From Alphaproteobacteria bacterium (lineage in GTDB: Bacteria; Pseudomonadota; Alphaproteobacteria; Rhizobiales; Rhizobiaceae): a DNA stretch of 41,477 nucleotides. The notes under the pieces were generated by a model that saw only the letters and a list, made by a program, of their open reading frames with translations, did not search any database and was not told the DNA's origin. Numbering within the stretch: the first letter of the stretch is position 1; each line of letters opens with the position of its first letter. The stretch is from the NCBI GenBank assembly GCA_024280375.1, contig JAJRQF010000107.1, forward strand, positions 1 to 41,477, read 5' to 3'. The translations under genes and the position numbers were made by a program. This document shows, piece after piece, positions 17,423 through 25,460 of the stretch.

Positions 17423-17852
17423 AGGAAATGTCTTGCGCATCGAACGCGAGTTTAGTGCATCACCAGAGGCTGTGTATAATGCGTGGGTCGATCCAGAAAC
17501 TTTGGTCAAATGGTGGGGGCCGGAAGGTATGACCACGCCAGAATATGAATTGAACACCCATGAAGGTGGCCACTGGACCACCACAATGCAAAACTCGGAG
17601 GGCAACCGGGTTACCACCAGTGGCGTTTATAAGGTTTTAGAACCGCCAAACCGGCTGGTTTTTACCTGGGCCTGGACACAGGATGACGGCTCCAGAGGTG
17701 AAGAAACCGAGGTTGAAATAAGGCTCACCCCAACTGAAGCCGGCACAAGAATGGTTTTAATTCAGGGAAAATTTGGCGGTGCTGGCAATCGCGACAATCA
17801 CAAATTCGGCTGGAATTCGAGCTTCAACGACCTCGATAAATTGTTTGGATAG
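17415..17852 (+). CDS. SRPBCC/AHSA1 domain protein
   Basis: A 145-residue START-like (SRPBCC) fold protein of the AHSA1 (activator of Hsp90 ATPase homologue) group, predicted to bind a small hydrophobic ligand in a deep cavity. Recognisable segments are SPEAVYNAWVDPETLVKWWGP near the N-terminus, YKVLEPPNRLVFTWAW in the centre and GWNSSFNDLDKLF at the C-terminal helix. It overlaps the ArsR gene by eight bases, a common ArsR-SRPBCC pairing. An upstream in-frame ATG exists at 17319, but it lies inside the ArsR gene and would add an unrelated leader. The stop is 15 bp from the end of the convergent lipoprotein gene. Confidence 0.87.
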   Translation: MNEGNVLRIEREFSASPEAVYNAWVDPETLVKWWGPEGMTTPEYELNTHEGGHWTTTMQNSEGNRVTTSGVYKVLEPPNRLVFTWAWTQDDGSRGEETEVEIRLTPTEAGTRMVLIQGKFGGAGNRDNHKFGWNSSFNDLDKLFG

Positions 17853-17867
17853 GGCAGAACCTGCTCT

Positions 17868-18473
17868 TCAACTGTTCCCGCAAAGGGGAATTTCTTCCAG
17901 GTCTTTTTCGCTTACAACAATCTTTTTGATGTCCGCATCAAGGACCAACACGACAAAATCATCGAGCTCATCGCTTTTTATATAGGTGGATAGATAAAGC
18001 GGCCCTGCGGGAAGCTCTCCATGCCTGCAGGTGTTTGCCACAATAGAAAGCGAACCTTTGCCATCTGAATGCTGCTTCCGCAATTTATTAACTCTTGCGC
18101 GGGTCTGACGCATTTTTTCGGCATCGCTTTCGCTCATCCGATACGTAGATACCTTATAACCCGCACGCTTTTCGGCCTTAAGAGCGGATGAAGAAATGTT
18201 GTCATATTGTTGAAAATATATTTTCTCTTTGAATTTTATCCCAGCTTCTTTGGAACTAAAGCCAAGCTCTACAGCAACAGCCTTTTCGCGCAGGGACAGG
18301 CTATCTGGAATGCGAACAGCTGCATAAAATTTTGCAAGATTGGTGGTTTGAATGTCAAAATTCCGCAATTTATACATTGAGGAGACCGGTACTGAGCCAC
18401 AACTGGCCAGTGTAAACAGCAACAATATACCTGCCGTTTTGGATGCGAAGCGCGGGCTATTTATCTTCTTCAT
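17868..18473 (-). CDS. Putative lipoprotein, 201 aa
   Basis: I do not recognise this family. The N-terminus is a lipoprotein signal: a basic start, a hydrophobic stretch at 13-22 and the lipobox LASC with C25, followed by GSVPVSS. The mature part is polar, lysine-rich and mixes strands and helices, with two further cysteines near the end. Its start codon lies inside the 3' end of the HTH regulator gene (17-bp overlap), so it is expressed with that gene and DUF2975. An envelope role is inferred only from the lipobox. Confidence 0.72.
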   Translation of the reverse strand: MKKINSPRFASKTAGILLLFTLASCGSVPVSSMYKLRNFDIQTTNLAKFYAAVRIPDSLSLREKAVAVELGFSSKEAGIKFKEKIYFQQYDNISSSALKAEKRAGYKVSTYRMSESDAEKMRQTRARVNKLRKQHSDGKGSLSIVANTCRHGELPAGPLYLSTYIKSDELDDFVVLVLDADIKKIVVSEKDLEEIPLCGNS

Positions 18474-18690
18474 CTAAAAGCTCCGGTTCTTTTTCAAATT
18501 CAAGAATATCGCCCGGCTGGCAATCGAGATAATCGCAAATCCTGGCGAGTGTATCAAAGCGCACGCCTTTTACTTTGCCGGACTTTAAAAGCGAAATATT
18601 TTGCTCGGTAATGCCAACCGCCTCGGCAAGTTCCTTGGAGCGGACCTTGCGAAGTGCAATCATCACATCGAGACGCACGATTATTGGCAT
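18457..18690 (-). CDS. Small HTH regulator (XRE/YozG-like)
   Basis: A 77-residue DNA-binding protein that is almost entirely one Cro/C1-type helix-turn-helix: RSKELAEAVGITEQNISLLKSGK, then FDTLARICDYLDCQPGDILEF. This matches the small regulators found next to DUF2975 membrane proteins (YozG type). The tail is acidic. It follows the DUF2975 gene by 53 bp and overlaps the lipoprotein gene. It probably controls its own operon, but no operator was identified. Confidence 0.88.
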   Translation of the reverse strand: MPIIVRLDVMIALRKVRSKELAEAVGITEQNISLLKSGKVKGVRFDTLARICDYLDCQPGDILEFEKEPELLDEEDK

Positions 18691-18743
18691 AGAAAATCAC
18701 TCACAGAATCGAACTCATTATTACACTTAGCAATTTAAACATT

Positions 18744-19331
18744 TTATATAAACTGGCGATTTTCTTCAGATAATTTAGCAGCTTCCGCCATAATTCTCCC
18801 GAGAATGACAAATAGCAAACCAAACACAATTGCCATTACATCTCCGTCATCGAAATCAATGGAGAAGCTTACTTGTCCCGTAGTCTTGAATAGAAACAAG
18901 ATACTGCTGACTAGCAGATTGCCAATCGTATTGGCCAGCGGAAGCGCAACCAAAGCCCAGCCAATCAGGCTGATCTTCCCCGACGCATCACTTGTGAATA
19001 CTTCACCTTTGGAAAACGAAGAAAACAGTTCGGTTGCCACGCAAAACCCGATCACTGCAGGAAACATTGAAGCAACTGCAATTGCAAATATCAGTGCCCG
19101 CACAACAATTGGCAGGCCGCCTATGAAACCCTTTGGCAATTTGAACTGCTCAAATGCGTCCTCCAGCCCGGAGGGGTCAAAGAAAATTTTAAGCGCCAGA
19201 AACAACATCGCCAATGCGAATGCAAGCAATCCAAAACGGGCACACCACTTTGCGACTTTGCTGAGGGTTTGAATGCGCACTAGAGCCTCATAGTCCGCTC
19301 CGCCTGATTTCAACTCTGTTTTAACTTTCAT
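18744..19331 (-). CDS. DUF2975 family membrane protein
   Basis: A 195-residue membrane protein with four hydrophobic helices (about 30-48, 75-98, 120-145 and 163-185), matching DUF2975 in size and layout. The segment ELFSSFSKGEVFTSDASGKISLIGWAL between helices 2 and 3 is the family's conserved motif. Function is unknown; DUF2975 genes usually sit beside a small HTH regulator, as here. It heads a three-gene unit with the HTH and the lipoprotein. The 164-bp space to the divergent outer membrane gene holds both promoters. Confidence 0.82.
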   Translation of the reverse strand: MKVKTELKSGGADYEALVRIQTLSKVAKWCARFGLLAFALAMLFLALKIFFDPSGLEDAFEQFKLPKGFIGGLPIVVRALIFAIAVASMFPAVIGFCVATELFSSFSKGEVFTSDASGKISLIGWALVALPLANTIGNLLVSSILFLFKTTGQVSFSIDFDDGDVMAIVFGLLFVILGRIMAEAAKLSEENRQFI

Positions 19332-19437
19332 CTTTAATAGGTCCGGTTTTGTTAGTCTCGCCCTTAATTCAACATTCGACGCATCTCAGGTCAAGTTAAA
19401 TTTCTAAAATTAATTTATTGTTTATATGATTTTTTTA

Positions 19438-19465
19438 TTGTTTTACGATAACTTATCATTATAAC
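19438..19465 (+). promoter_or_regulatory. Possible promoter of the outer membrane protein gene
   Basis: TTGTTT (19438-19443) and TATAAC (19460-19465), 16 bases apart, resemble a sigma-70 type promoter in a very AT-rich spacer. It lies 31 bases before the ATG at 19496. This is a weak match by eye only. Confidence 0.35.
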
Positions 19466-19495
19466 ACTCTCAAACTGTTGAAACGGAGAACACCC

Positions 19496-20140
19496 ATGAA
19501 GATTTTAAAAATTTATACAATAGCAGCACTTGCATCGGTCGTATTAGCCCCGCTCTATACCAACATTGCCCTGGCCCAGGAATTCCTCAATCCGCATGAG
19601 GGGAGTTACCTTGGCGCGACATTCGGGGCTAATTCAAAAGGCGCCAGCATCAAGCGCAACCCGTCACCGGGCAGATTTGAAGTAGAGGAAAATTCAGCAG
19701 GCTTTGGCATTGTTGGTGGCTATAACTGGATATTCAACGACCGCTTTATGCTGGGTATTGAAGGCGACTTTGGAACCGCTGGTGGCAACTTTACAAAATC
19801 GGATGCAATACTTGGCTCGATTACCACCACGGGTAAGTTTGTTGGCTCCATCAGAGGCCGGGCCGGTGTCGCATGGGACTCCGCATTGTTTTACGGAACT
19901 GCAGGTCTGGCATTTTCTGATATGACTGTGAGACCAACAGGTGCCGCCAAGAAGAACGAGCTTCGTGCTGGCATCGCGTTCGGAGTGGGCATGGAATATG
20001 CAATGAACGATGATTGGTCAGCCCGGGTTGAGGGTTTGGTCTATGGGTTTGGCAATGACAAAACCAAATTTGCAGGCTTGGCACGAGAAACCGGTGTGGG
20101 GGTTGCAACCATCCGACTTGGTATTTTGAAGCGTTTCTAA
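19496..20140 (+). CDS. Outer membrane beta-barrel protein (Omp25/31-like)
   Basis: A 214-residue porin-like outer membrane protein. The signal peptide ends at ALA (about residue 27), just before QEF. The mature part alternates short amphipathic strands with glycine-rich turns: YLGATFGANSKG, GFGIVGGYNWIF, LGIEGDFGTAGG, FVGSIRGRAGVAW, LFYGTAGLAFSDM. The last residue is phenylalanine, as expected for BAM-dependent insertion. This fits the small eight-stranded barrels common in the order (Brucella Omp25/Omp31 type). I chose the ATG at 19496 because ACGGAG precedes it; an in-frame TTG at 19478 lies before that site. It is transcribed alone and ends at a strong terminator. Confidence 0.87.
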   Translation: MKILKIYTIAALASVVLAPLYTNIALAQEFLNPHEGSYLGATFGANSKGASIKRNPSPGRFEVEENSAGFGIVGGYNWIFNDRFMLGIEGDFGTAGGNFTKSDAILGSITTTGKFVGSIRGRAGVAWDSALFYGTAGLAFSDMTVRPTGAAKKNELRAGIAFGVGMEYAMNDDWSARVEGLVYGFGNDKTKFAGLARETGVGVATIRLGILKRF

Positions 20141-20166
20141 ACCCCAAGAATGCTCAAAATACTATA

Positions 20167-20198
20167 AACCTGCTGGAACCCCTCCAGCAGGTTTTTTT
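20167..20198 (+). terminator. Intrinsic terminator of the outer membrane protein gene
   Basis: An 11-bp perfect stem (AACCTGCTGGA, 20167-20177, with TCCAGCAGGTT, 20183-20193), a five-base loop ACCCC and a run of seven T. It lies 26 bp past the stop codon and just before the end of the convergent exported protein gene. Confidence 0.92.
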
Positions 20199-20209
20199 GG
20201 CTCTGGATT

Positions 20210-22264
20210 TCACTCGGCCTCGACCTTGATATTCAGCAAATCAATCACCGCACCTGGCGCACTGGTGCCAACACCGATTAGTTGAATAACAGAAACCGGA
20301 GCGGAAGGCGTAGCACTTGCCCTTATTTTCCCGCCGGAATTGAGGAACTTTTTCAAGGTCTCTGAAAGATCAGAAACAAATTCAGGTTTGTTCAATATCT
20401 GCAAAACAAAAGGTAACAGACCAACGGCCTGGGCTTTTAGGGTGGCCACATCGACACCTTGTTGGGCCGCCACGATCCCCATGCCCTTGTCAACGATGGA
20501 CTGATCATCAAAAACGATATTGGCGGAATTGACTGTGATAAGCGCCACTGCCTGTTGAGCCGTCGCCGGGTTTTCAAACGCACTGCGCGGAATGCCGCCA
20601 ACGCTCACATCAACATCAATGTTTCCGGCATCTTTCATATTTGCTTTGGTGTTCATCGAAAGTACTTTGCTGGCCTCATTCCAGACAGCTTTCAAGCCAT
20701 AGGACACAAGAATGTCTTTAAAGCCCATGGCCGAAAACACTTTTCTGGGTTTCCTTTCCATCATCGATACGGGAAATTGAAGCCCTTCAACTTTCAAATC
20801 AATATTGGTAGGTATCGGACCAATAAAATCGGCCATTTCAACGACGGTATCCTTCAGTGCAACATCACCCTTCCCTGGAACCCGCACTTCCAGGCCGCTG
20901 GCCTGATAGCGGCCGACGGTCGGTATTGCCTTCATAATGGCTGCGACATCATTCTTTTTGCCAGCCTCTTCGACATTCATCAATGCTTTGAGCGCAGGGA
21001 ATTTAATATCGGCAATGGAAAAAAGGTCAAGATTGAACAGGCCACCGTTTCCACTGAAATTGATGCCTTTAATAAGAAACTCTCCAATCCCGCTGGAGGA
21101 AAGATCACTGACTCTATAAAGATCAAGCTTACCTTGTGTCACACCGGGGGCATCAACATTCAGGCCTGCCAGTTCAAATTTAGCGATACGAAATGCGCCA
21201 TAAATACTGGCCACAAGTTCAATAATCTGCTTCTTGTCTGGCTCCTTCCCCGTTGCTTTTTGCTCAAGAAACAGTTTATCGGCGACCTCAAGCACAGAGA
21301 TATTTGGAGGCCGGACACCCAAATCATTCATAGCCCAACGATCAATGGAAAATTCTCCTCCAATGCTCGAACCGACCATATCACGGACAGTCATATCTCC
21401 CATGACTGTTGTGTAGGGCGCATTATCGGATCCAGTATTTCCGGGGGCAAAATTCCGAACCAGAGATCCATAATTATATTGTGAGGCAGATATATCTCCA
21501 AAAGATACATCGCTGCTTACCAGTTTTATCGCCTCAGGTGATGCGCTTTCTGAAGCCTGGATCTGCATTTTCATTCCGGACATGGTCATTTCGGAAAAAT
21601 TGCCGCTGACCGTTTCGCCAATTTTTGTTGGTCCATAGGTAATCTGCGTGTTTATGCCTTTGTCTCCAACTTTCTGGTCCATTGTCATGCCACCAAGCAA
21701 AGCATTGTCGAAGCTGATATCAATCATCGCTTCGACAAGGGGGTAATATTTAGAGACTGGCTTATCCGGGGCATCAATAATTTCTGGCAATTGCGCCCAC
21801 TTGATATTGTTGATGATAAACTTATCATAAACACCTGAAGTGCTGGACGATGTTTCCTTATTTCCTGACGAAATATCGAACTTCAGTTCGGCGGTATCCG
21901 CTTTGATTGAGCGGGCTGAATAATAACCATTATCCAAAGCCAGATTGGCAAATTCTACGCTTGGAAAGGCAATTGTATATTCGAGCTTTCCTTTGCTTTC
22001 GCCGGTTGCATCTCCACTTAAAATCTTAGATTTTGCATTCTCAATTGTTAAGCGAATACTCAGATTACGAATGGTGGTTATATTGCTTGCCGTATCATGC
22101 CGGATACCCGAATGACTGACGGTTAGAAACTCAAAACCCTTCGCAGCGCTCACCCAGTTTTCAATAATCGCCTCTTGAGCATTTTGTGCAAATGATGCCG
22201 ACAATACTCCGACTGAAAGAGATGCGGTTATCAATAATGTTTTTGAAATTCGCTGAATATACAT
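20210..22264 (-). CDS. Unrecognised exported protein, 684 aa
   Basis: I do not recognise this family. The first 26 residues form a signal peptide ending SFA before QNAQ. The mature protein has no further membrane helix and almost no cysteine. It is rich in predicted beta strands with repeated short phrases such as FDNALLGGMTMD and MSGMKMQIQAS, and includes a segment IIELVASIYGAFRIAKFELAGLNVDAP. Such long, strand-rich periplasmic proteins may form grooves or barrels, but I cannot assign one. The ATG at 22264 is preceded by GAGGTG; the GTG at 22276 overlaps that site. It is monocistronic, ending against the terminator of the outer membrane gene. Confidence 0.7.
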   Translation of the reverse strand: MYIQRISKTLLITASLSVGVLSASFAQNAQEAIIENWVSAAKGFEFLTVSHSGIRHDTASNITTIRNLSIRLTIENAKSKILSGDATGESKGKLEYTIAFPSVEFANLALDNGYYSARSIKADTAELKFDISSGNKETSSSTSGVYDKFIINNIKWAQLPEIIDAPDKPVSKYYPLVEAMIDISFDNALLGGMTMDQKVGDKGINTQITYGPTKIGETVSGNFSEMTMSGMKMQIQASESASPEAIKLVSSDVSFGDISASQYNYGSLVRNFAPGNTGSDNAPYTTVMGDMTVRDMVGSSIGGEFSIDRWAMNDLGVRPPNISVLEVADKLFLEQKATGKEPDKKQIIELVASIYGAFRIAKFELAGLNVDAPGVTQGKLDLYRVSDLSSSGIGEFLIKGINFSGNGGLFNLDLFSIADIKFPALKALMNVEEAGKKNDVAAIMKAIPTVGRYQASGLEVRVPGKGDVALKDTVVEMADFIGPIPTNIDLKVEGLQFPVSMMERKPRKVFSAMGFKDILVSYGLKAVWNEASKVLSMNTKANMKDAGNIDVDVSVGGIPRSAFENPATAQQAVALITVNSANIVFDDQSIVDKGMGIVAAQQGVDVATLKAQAVGLLPFVLQILNKPEFVSDLSETLKKFLNSGGKIRASATPSAPVSVIQLIGVGTSAPGAVIDLLNIKVEAE

Positions 22265-22700
22265 ACGCTGTTCCACCTCAGGGTTCTTGTTCTTTTACGG
22301 CTTTAAAATGTTTTACAGGTTGGTTGATTTTCAAATATATCTGTCAAAGAGTCAAAGTCTATAGGGGCCAATAGGGTCCACATTTCGCCAATTGGCTGGA
22401 ATTTGGCTCAAATATCCATAAACGCTCGGAAATTGGTTGAATTTCAGGAGATACTGCTTGCATTTGGTCATCAAGCCTCTATAAACCGCCGCGTAAACAA
22501 GTTCGGGTTTCCAGCTGGTGGCTGAACGGAAGGTTGAAAGGTTCATTTGAACCGATCGATGGATTTAGGAAAATCCGGCTTCCCGTGTCTCCGCTCTCGA
22601 CACTTCGTGACACGCCTTTCCGGCGATCATTCGTGATCAGCCAACAAGACGTGTCGATGAGGCTTAGCGCTGGAATTCGACATAACAGGAAAGGCCTATC
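22265..22700 (+). promoter_or_regulatory. Intergenic region with structured rpsF leader
   Basis: This region of over 400 bp separates the exported protein gene from rpsF. Just before rpsF it can fold into a long-range stem TCGACAC (22597-22603) with GTGTCGA (22651-22657). That stem encloses a perfect hairpin GGCGATCA-TTCG-TGATC-A-GCC (22622-22642, one bulged A) and a second ACAC/GTG hairpin. The ribosome binding site AGGAAAGG is at 22687-22694. A structured leader suggests feedback control by S6:S18, as known in other bacteria, but this fold was not matched to the known motif. Upstream of 22530 I see only AT-rich sequence and no gene. Confidence 0.5.
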
Positions 22701-23150
22701 ATGGCATTATACGAACACATTTTTCTGGCGCGCAAGGATATTTCCGGCCAGCAGGTAGACGCTTTGATTGAAACATTCAAAGCCATACTCGCAGAAGGCG
22801 GCGGCACAGTTGGCAAAACTGAAAACTGGGGTCTTAAAACCCTGCCCTACCGCGTTAGAAAAAACCGCAAAGCACATTATGCGCTGATGAACATTGATGC
22901 GACCCCGGAAGCGGTTGGCGAAATGGAACGCCAAATGCGCTTGAATGAAGATGTGCTGCGCCACATGACCATTCGTGTTGATGAACATGAAGAAGGCCCG
23001 TCTGCGCCATTGCGCAAAAGTGATCGTGATGATCGCCGTGGTGGTCGTTCCGGTGGCCGTCCCGGTGGCCGTGATGAGCGCCCGCGCGGTCCGCGCCCTG
23101 ACCGTAACGAAACACGCAGTGAAACTGATACTGCTGCTGCAGCTGAATAA
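22701..23150 (+). CDS. rpsF: 30S ribosomal protein S6
   Basis: Ribosomal protein S6, 149 residues, which pairs with S18 on the platform of the small subunit. The ferredoxin-like fold covers residues 1-98: [41 protein letters not shown] and [13 protein letters not shown]. Residues 99-149 form a long arginine-, glycine- and aspartate-rich tail, typical of alphaproteobacterial S6. AGGAAAGG precedes the ATG. It is the first gene of rpsF-rpsR-DUF2232-rplI. Confidence 0.98.
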   Translation: MALYEHIFLARKDISGQQVDALIETFKAILAEGGGTVGKTENWGLKTLPYRVRKNRKAHYALMNIDATPEAVGEMERQMRLNEDVLRHMTIRVDEHEEGPSAPLRKSDRDDRRGGRSGGRPGGRDERPRGPRPDRNETRSETDTAAAAE

Positions 23151-23163
23151 GGATTATTGAATT

Positions 23164-23412
23164 ATGGTTGCCATCGAACAAATGCCAACACGACGTCCAT
23201 TTCAGCGCCGTCGCAAAACCTGCCCATTTACGGGTGAAAAAGCCCTGAAAATCGACTACAAAGACGTGAGATTGCTGCAACGCTACATTTCCGAGCGCGG
23301 CAAAATCGTACCATCCAGAATTACCGCTGTGAGCCACAAGAAACAACGCGAACTGGCAAAAGCCATCAAGCGCGCCCGTTTTCTGGCCCTCATTCCTTAT
23401 CTGGTTAAATAA
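23164..23412 (+). CDS. rpsR: 30S ribosomal protein S18
   Basis: Ribosomal protein S18, 82 residues, the usual length. It contains [33 protein letters not shown] as separate helices and the C-terminal [15 protein letters not shown]. Only one cysteine (in CPFTG) is left of the zinc site seen in some species. It begins 14 bp after rpsF, and a short hairpin follows it. Confidence 0.98.
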   Translation: MVAIEQMPTRRPFQRRRKTCPFTGEKALKIDYKDVRLLQRYISERGKIVPSRITAVSHKKQRELAKAIKRARFLALIPYLVK

Positions 23413-23420
23413 TCAAATAT

Positions 23421-23448
23421 CGGGCAGGTTTAACCGCCTGCCCGTTTT
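23421..23448 (+). terminator. Hairpin after rpsR (probable attenuating terminator)
   Basis: An eight-base perfect stem CGGGCAGG/CCTGCCCG (23421-23428 and 23437-23444) with an eight-base loop, followed by TTTT. The T-run is short and rplI lies downstream, so it may reduce rather than stop transcription between S18 and the DUF2232/L9 genes. Confidence 0.65.
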
Positions 23449-23549
23449 CATCTTCTATCAGTTGGATGGCCTTGCCAGGTAACTGACACAAAGTTGGGGT
23501 GAGAATGGTCTTGCCTCTAACTGCCCGGAATTTCCGGCAGGACAGCGAC

Positions 23550-24530
23550 ATGATACAGTCAAAGACACTCATATTCAGTATCCTAGCCGGACTGGCATCC
23601 GCCGTCATGGCAGCGCTTGCCTTGACGCGCCCGGGTCTATTAACCTTGCTGATTTATGTTTCTGCAGTCCCGATATTCTACGCCAGTTTCAGCCGCGGCT
23701 CGCTTTCCGGCATTATTGCCGCCATTGTTGCAACGCTCTCAACCGGCGTTTCCGGTGGTTTGGCTATCGGCGCGATCGTCGGCATGACGATTGTCGGCCC
23801 GGCCGCATTTGCCGGCCATATGGCGGGCCTATCCAAAACCGATGATGAGGGGCGAAAATTCTGGTTCCCGCTGTCCGAAATTCTGTTTCGTCTGGCGCTT
23901 ACCCTCGCGGGCGCCTATATCGTTCTCGGTCTTTGGTACGGCTATGAGGTTGAGCTGGTCGCTGCTCAGTTTGAGCTGTTTATGAAACAGGTCATTTCGA
24001 TGCAGGAACAAGCAACAGCACCATTGGATGAGGCGCAGTTGCGGGCCAATGCATTGCTTTATGCATCACTTTTACCGCTGCTAGTACCGGCATTTTCTCT
24101 GGCAATTTTGGTCTGGAATATGGGGATTGCCGAGCGGCTGGTGCGCAGACGCGCTAAAATGGAGCGGCCGAAGGATAATATTGCGGCTGACGTTGGTTTG
24201 CCGCGTATGGCGCTGGCGATATTTGCCGCATCACTAATTATTGCCGTTACGATCCCATCGCTGCAAAGCATCGCCTATGTGATTGCCGGTACGATGGGTA
24301 TGGCAATTGCCATGATCGGGTTGGCGGTAATGCACTATTTTACCTGGGGATTAAAAGCCCGCAGCCAAATCCTGTTCTTTGCCTATTTTGTTCTGATCGC
24401 AATTTCATTGCCGATATTCCTGTTTTTGATCATCGGGCTGGCCGAGCTGCTTTTGCTGCTTCGGGCCCGTGATCCAAACCGCATGCCACCGAATTTAGAT
24501 AACTCAAACAACAATACAACATTTCACTGA
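23550..24530 (+). CDS. DUF2232 membrane protein
   Basis: A 326-residue integral membrane protein with about eight hydrophobic helices. The family, DUF2232, lies between rpsR and rplI in many alphaproteobacteria, as it does here. No enzyme motif is seen; [23 protein letters not shown] gives a glycine-rich helix pair reminiscent of small transporters or ECF-like S components, which is only a resemblance. I prefer the ATG at 23550 (AGGA ahead, and the first helix starts directly after it) to the GTG at 23499. The C-terminal tail is asparagine-rich and ends 11 bp before rplI. Confidence 0.8.
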   Translation: MIQSKTLIFSILAGLASAVMAALALTRPGLLTLLIYVSAVPIFYASFSRGSLSGIIAAIVATLSTGVSGGLAIGAIVGMTIVGPAAFAGHMAGLSKTDDEGRKFWFPLSEILFRLALTLAGAYIVLGLWYGYEVELVAAQFELFMKQVISMQEQATAPLDEAQLRANALLYASLLPLLVPAFSLAILVWNMGIAERLVRRRAKMERPKDNIAADVGLPRMALAIFAASLIIAVTIPSLQSIAYVIAGTMGMAIAMIGLAVMHYFTWGLKARSQILFFAYFVLIAISLPIFLFLIIGLAELLLLLRARDPNRMPPNLDNSNNNTTFH

Positions 24531-24541
24531 AAGGAACTCTT

Positions 24542-25207
24542 ATGAAAATTATCCTGCTAGAGCGCATCGCCAAACTTGGCCAGATGGGCGATGAAGTAAC
24601 GGTTAAAGACGGTTATGCCCGTAACTTCCTATTGCCAAAGGGCAAAGCGCTTCGCTCAACCAAAGCCAATGCTGCCCACTTTGAGGTAGAGCGCGCTCAA
24701 CTTGAAGCCCGCAATCTGGAACGAAAAACAGAAGCTGAAGCCGTTGCTGAAAAACTCAATGGCAATGCCTATATTGCCATCCGATCAGCAGGCGAAACCG
24801 GCCAGCTTTATGGTTCAGTAGCGGCACGTGACATTGCTGCTACCCTGGAAGAAAACGGATTTACCGTTGGTCGTAACCAGATAGAGCTGCTTGCACCGAT
24901 TAAAACTATCGGCATGCACGAAGTTCGTATAATCCTCCATCCGGAAGTTGATGCGGGCATTTCAATCAACGTTGCGCGTTCTGAAGAAGAAGCCAAACGT
25001 CAGGCGTCCGGTGAAGATCTCACTCAACGTGATGCGTTTGATGACGATGATGATGAAATCGTTGCCCAGGATGATGCATTCGAAAACGAAGAAGACGGGC
25101 CATTGTTTGACGAAGAAAGTGGTGAAGATGCAGAGGGTGCTGAGGCTGAAACAGAAGCCGAGGCTGAAAACACTGATGCACCTGCTGAAGAAGAAGCAAA
25201 GAGCTGA
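24542..25207 (+). CDS. rplI: 50S ribosomal protein L9 with acidic tail
   Basis: Ribosomal protein L9, 221 residues. The N-terminal domain ([35 protein letters not shown], as consecutive segments) is standard. The connecting helix covers about 40-75, and the C-terminal domain extends to about 150 ([17 protein letters not shown]). Residues 159-221 are an unusually acidic tail of mainly D, E and A, about 60 residues beyond the E. coli length of 149. AAAGGAAC precedes the ATG. It is the last gene of the S6 operon and is followed by a strong terminator. Confidence 0.97.
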   Translation: MKIILLERIAKLGQMGDEVTVKDGYARNFLLPKGKALRSTKANAAHFEVERAQLEARNLERKTEAEAVAEKLNGNAYIAIRSAGETGQLYGSVAARDIAATLEENGFTVGRNQIELLAPIKTIGMHEVRIILHPEVDAGISINVARSEEEAKRQASGEDLTQRDAFDDDDDEIVAQDDAFENEEDGPLFDEESGEDAEGAEAETEAEAENTDAPAEEEAKS

Positions 25208-25229
25208 TTTATTTAGTATTGTGTAATAA

Positions 25230-25258
25230 AAAAGGGGCCGCAATTGACGGCCCCTTTT
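25230..25258 (+). terminator. Intrinsic terminator after rplI
   Basis: Stem AAAAGGGGCCG (25230-25240) with CGGCCCCTTTT (25248-25258) and loop CAATTGA. It lies 22 bp past the rplI stop. The A-run and T-run on either side make it usable in both directions, so it may also stop transcripts reading in from the opposing repeat-protein gene. Confidence 0.9.
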
Positions 25259-25302
25259 AAATTCGCTCACGCAAGATGCGCTAAAACGCATCGCTCCGCC
25301 TG

Positions 25303-25460
25303 GGCGTTTCATCTTTAGATGGAATCACTCCAGAGTAATTTCGCTCACGGCCATTCGGGGCTTTTCTAATGGCTCAAGTTTTGCGCTTCGCGTTGCTCAA
25401 CGTGCAATTTGAGCAAAGCGCCGGGCCGAACTTGTCGGCCTGACGACATGACGTAGTCTA
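25303..25460 (+). repeat. Dispersed extragenic element, degenerate copy F
   Basis: Hairpin 1 is partly kept (TTTCATC with GATGGAATC, 25307-25326). The GCTCACGGCC core is at 25343-25352. The 43-bp second-family hairpin (GCTCAA/TTGAGC, 25372-25414) lies inside it, then GGCCGA-ACTTG-TCGGCC (25424-25440), and the end CATGACGTAGTCTA. That end contains the TAG stop codon of the minus-strand repeat-protein gene. A further fragment (TTCGCTCACG ... CGCATCGCTCC) lies at 25262-25297. Confidence 0.6.

Noticed and set aside
20459-21484. A 341-codon open frame on the plus strand opposite the exported protein gene
   Set aside because: It is entirely antisense to a well-supported gene, has no clear ribosome binding site and reads as a composition of the opposite strand.
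22277-22530. Possible small gene in the gap before rpsF
   Set aside because: No frame with a ribosome binding site was found on either strand.
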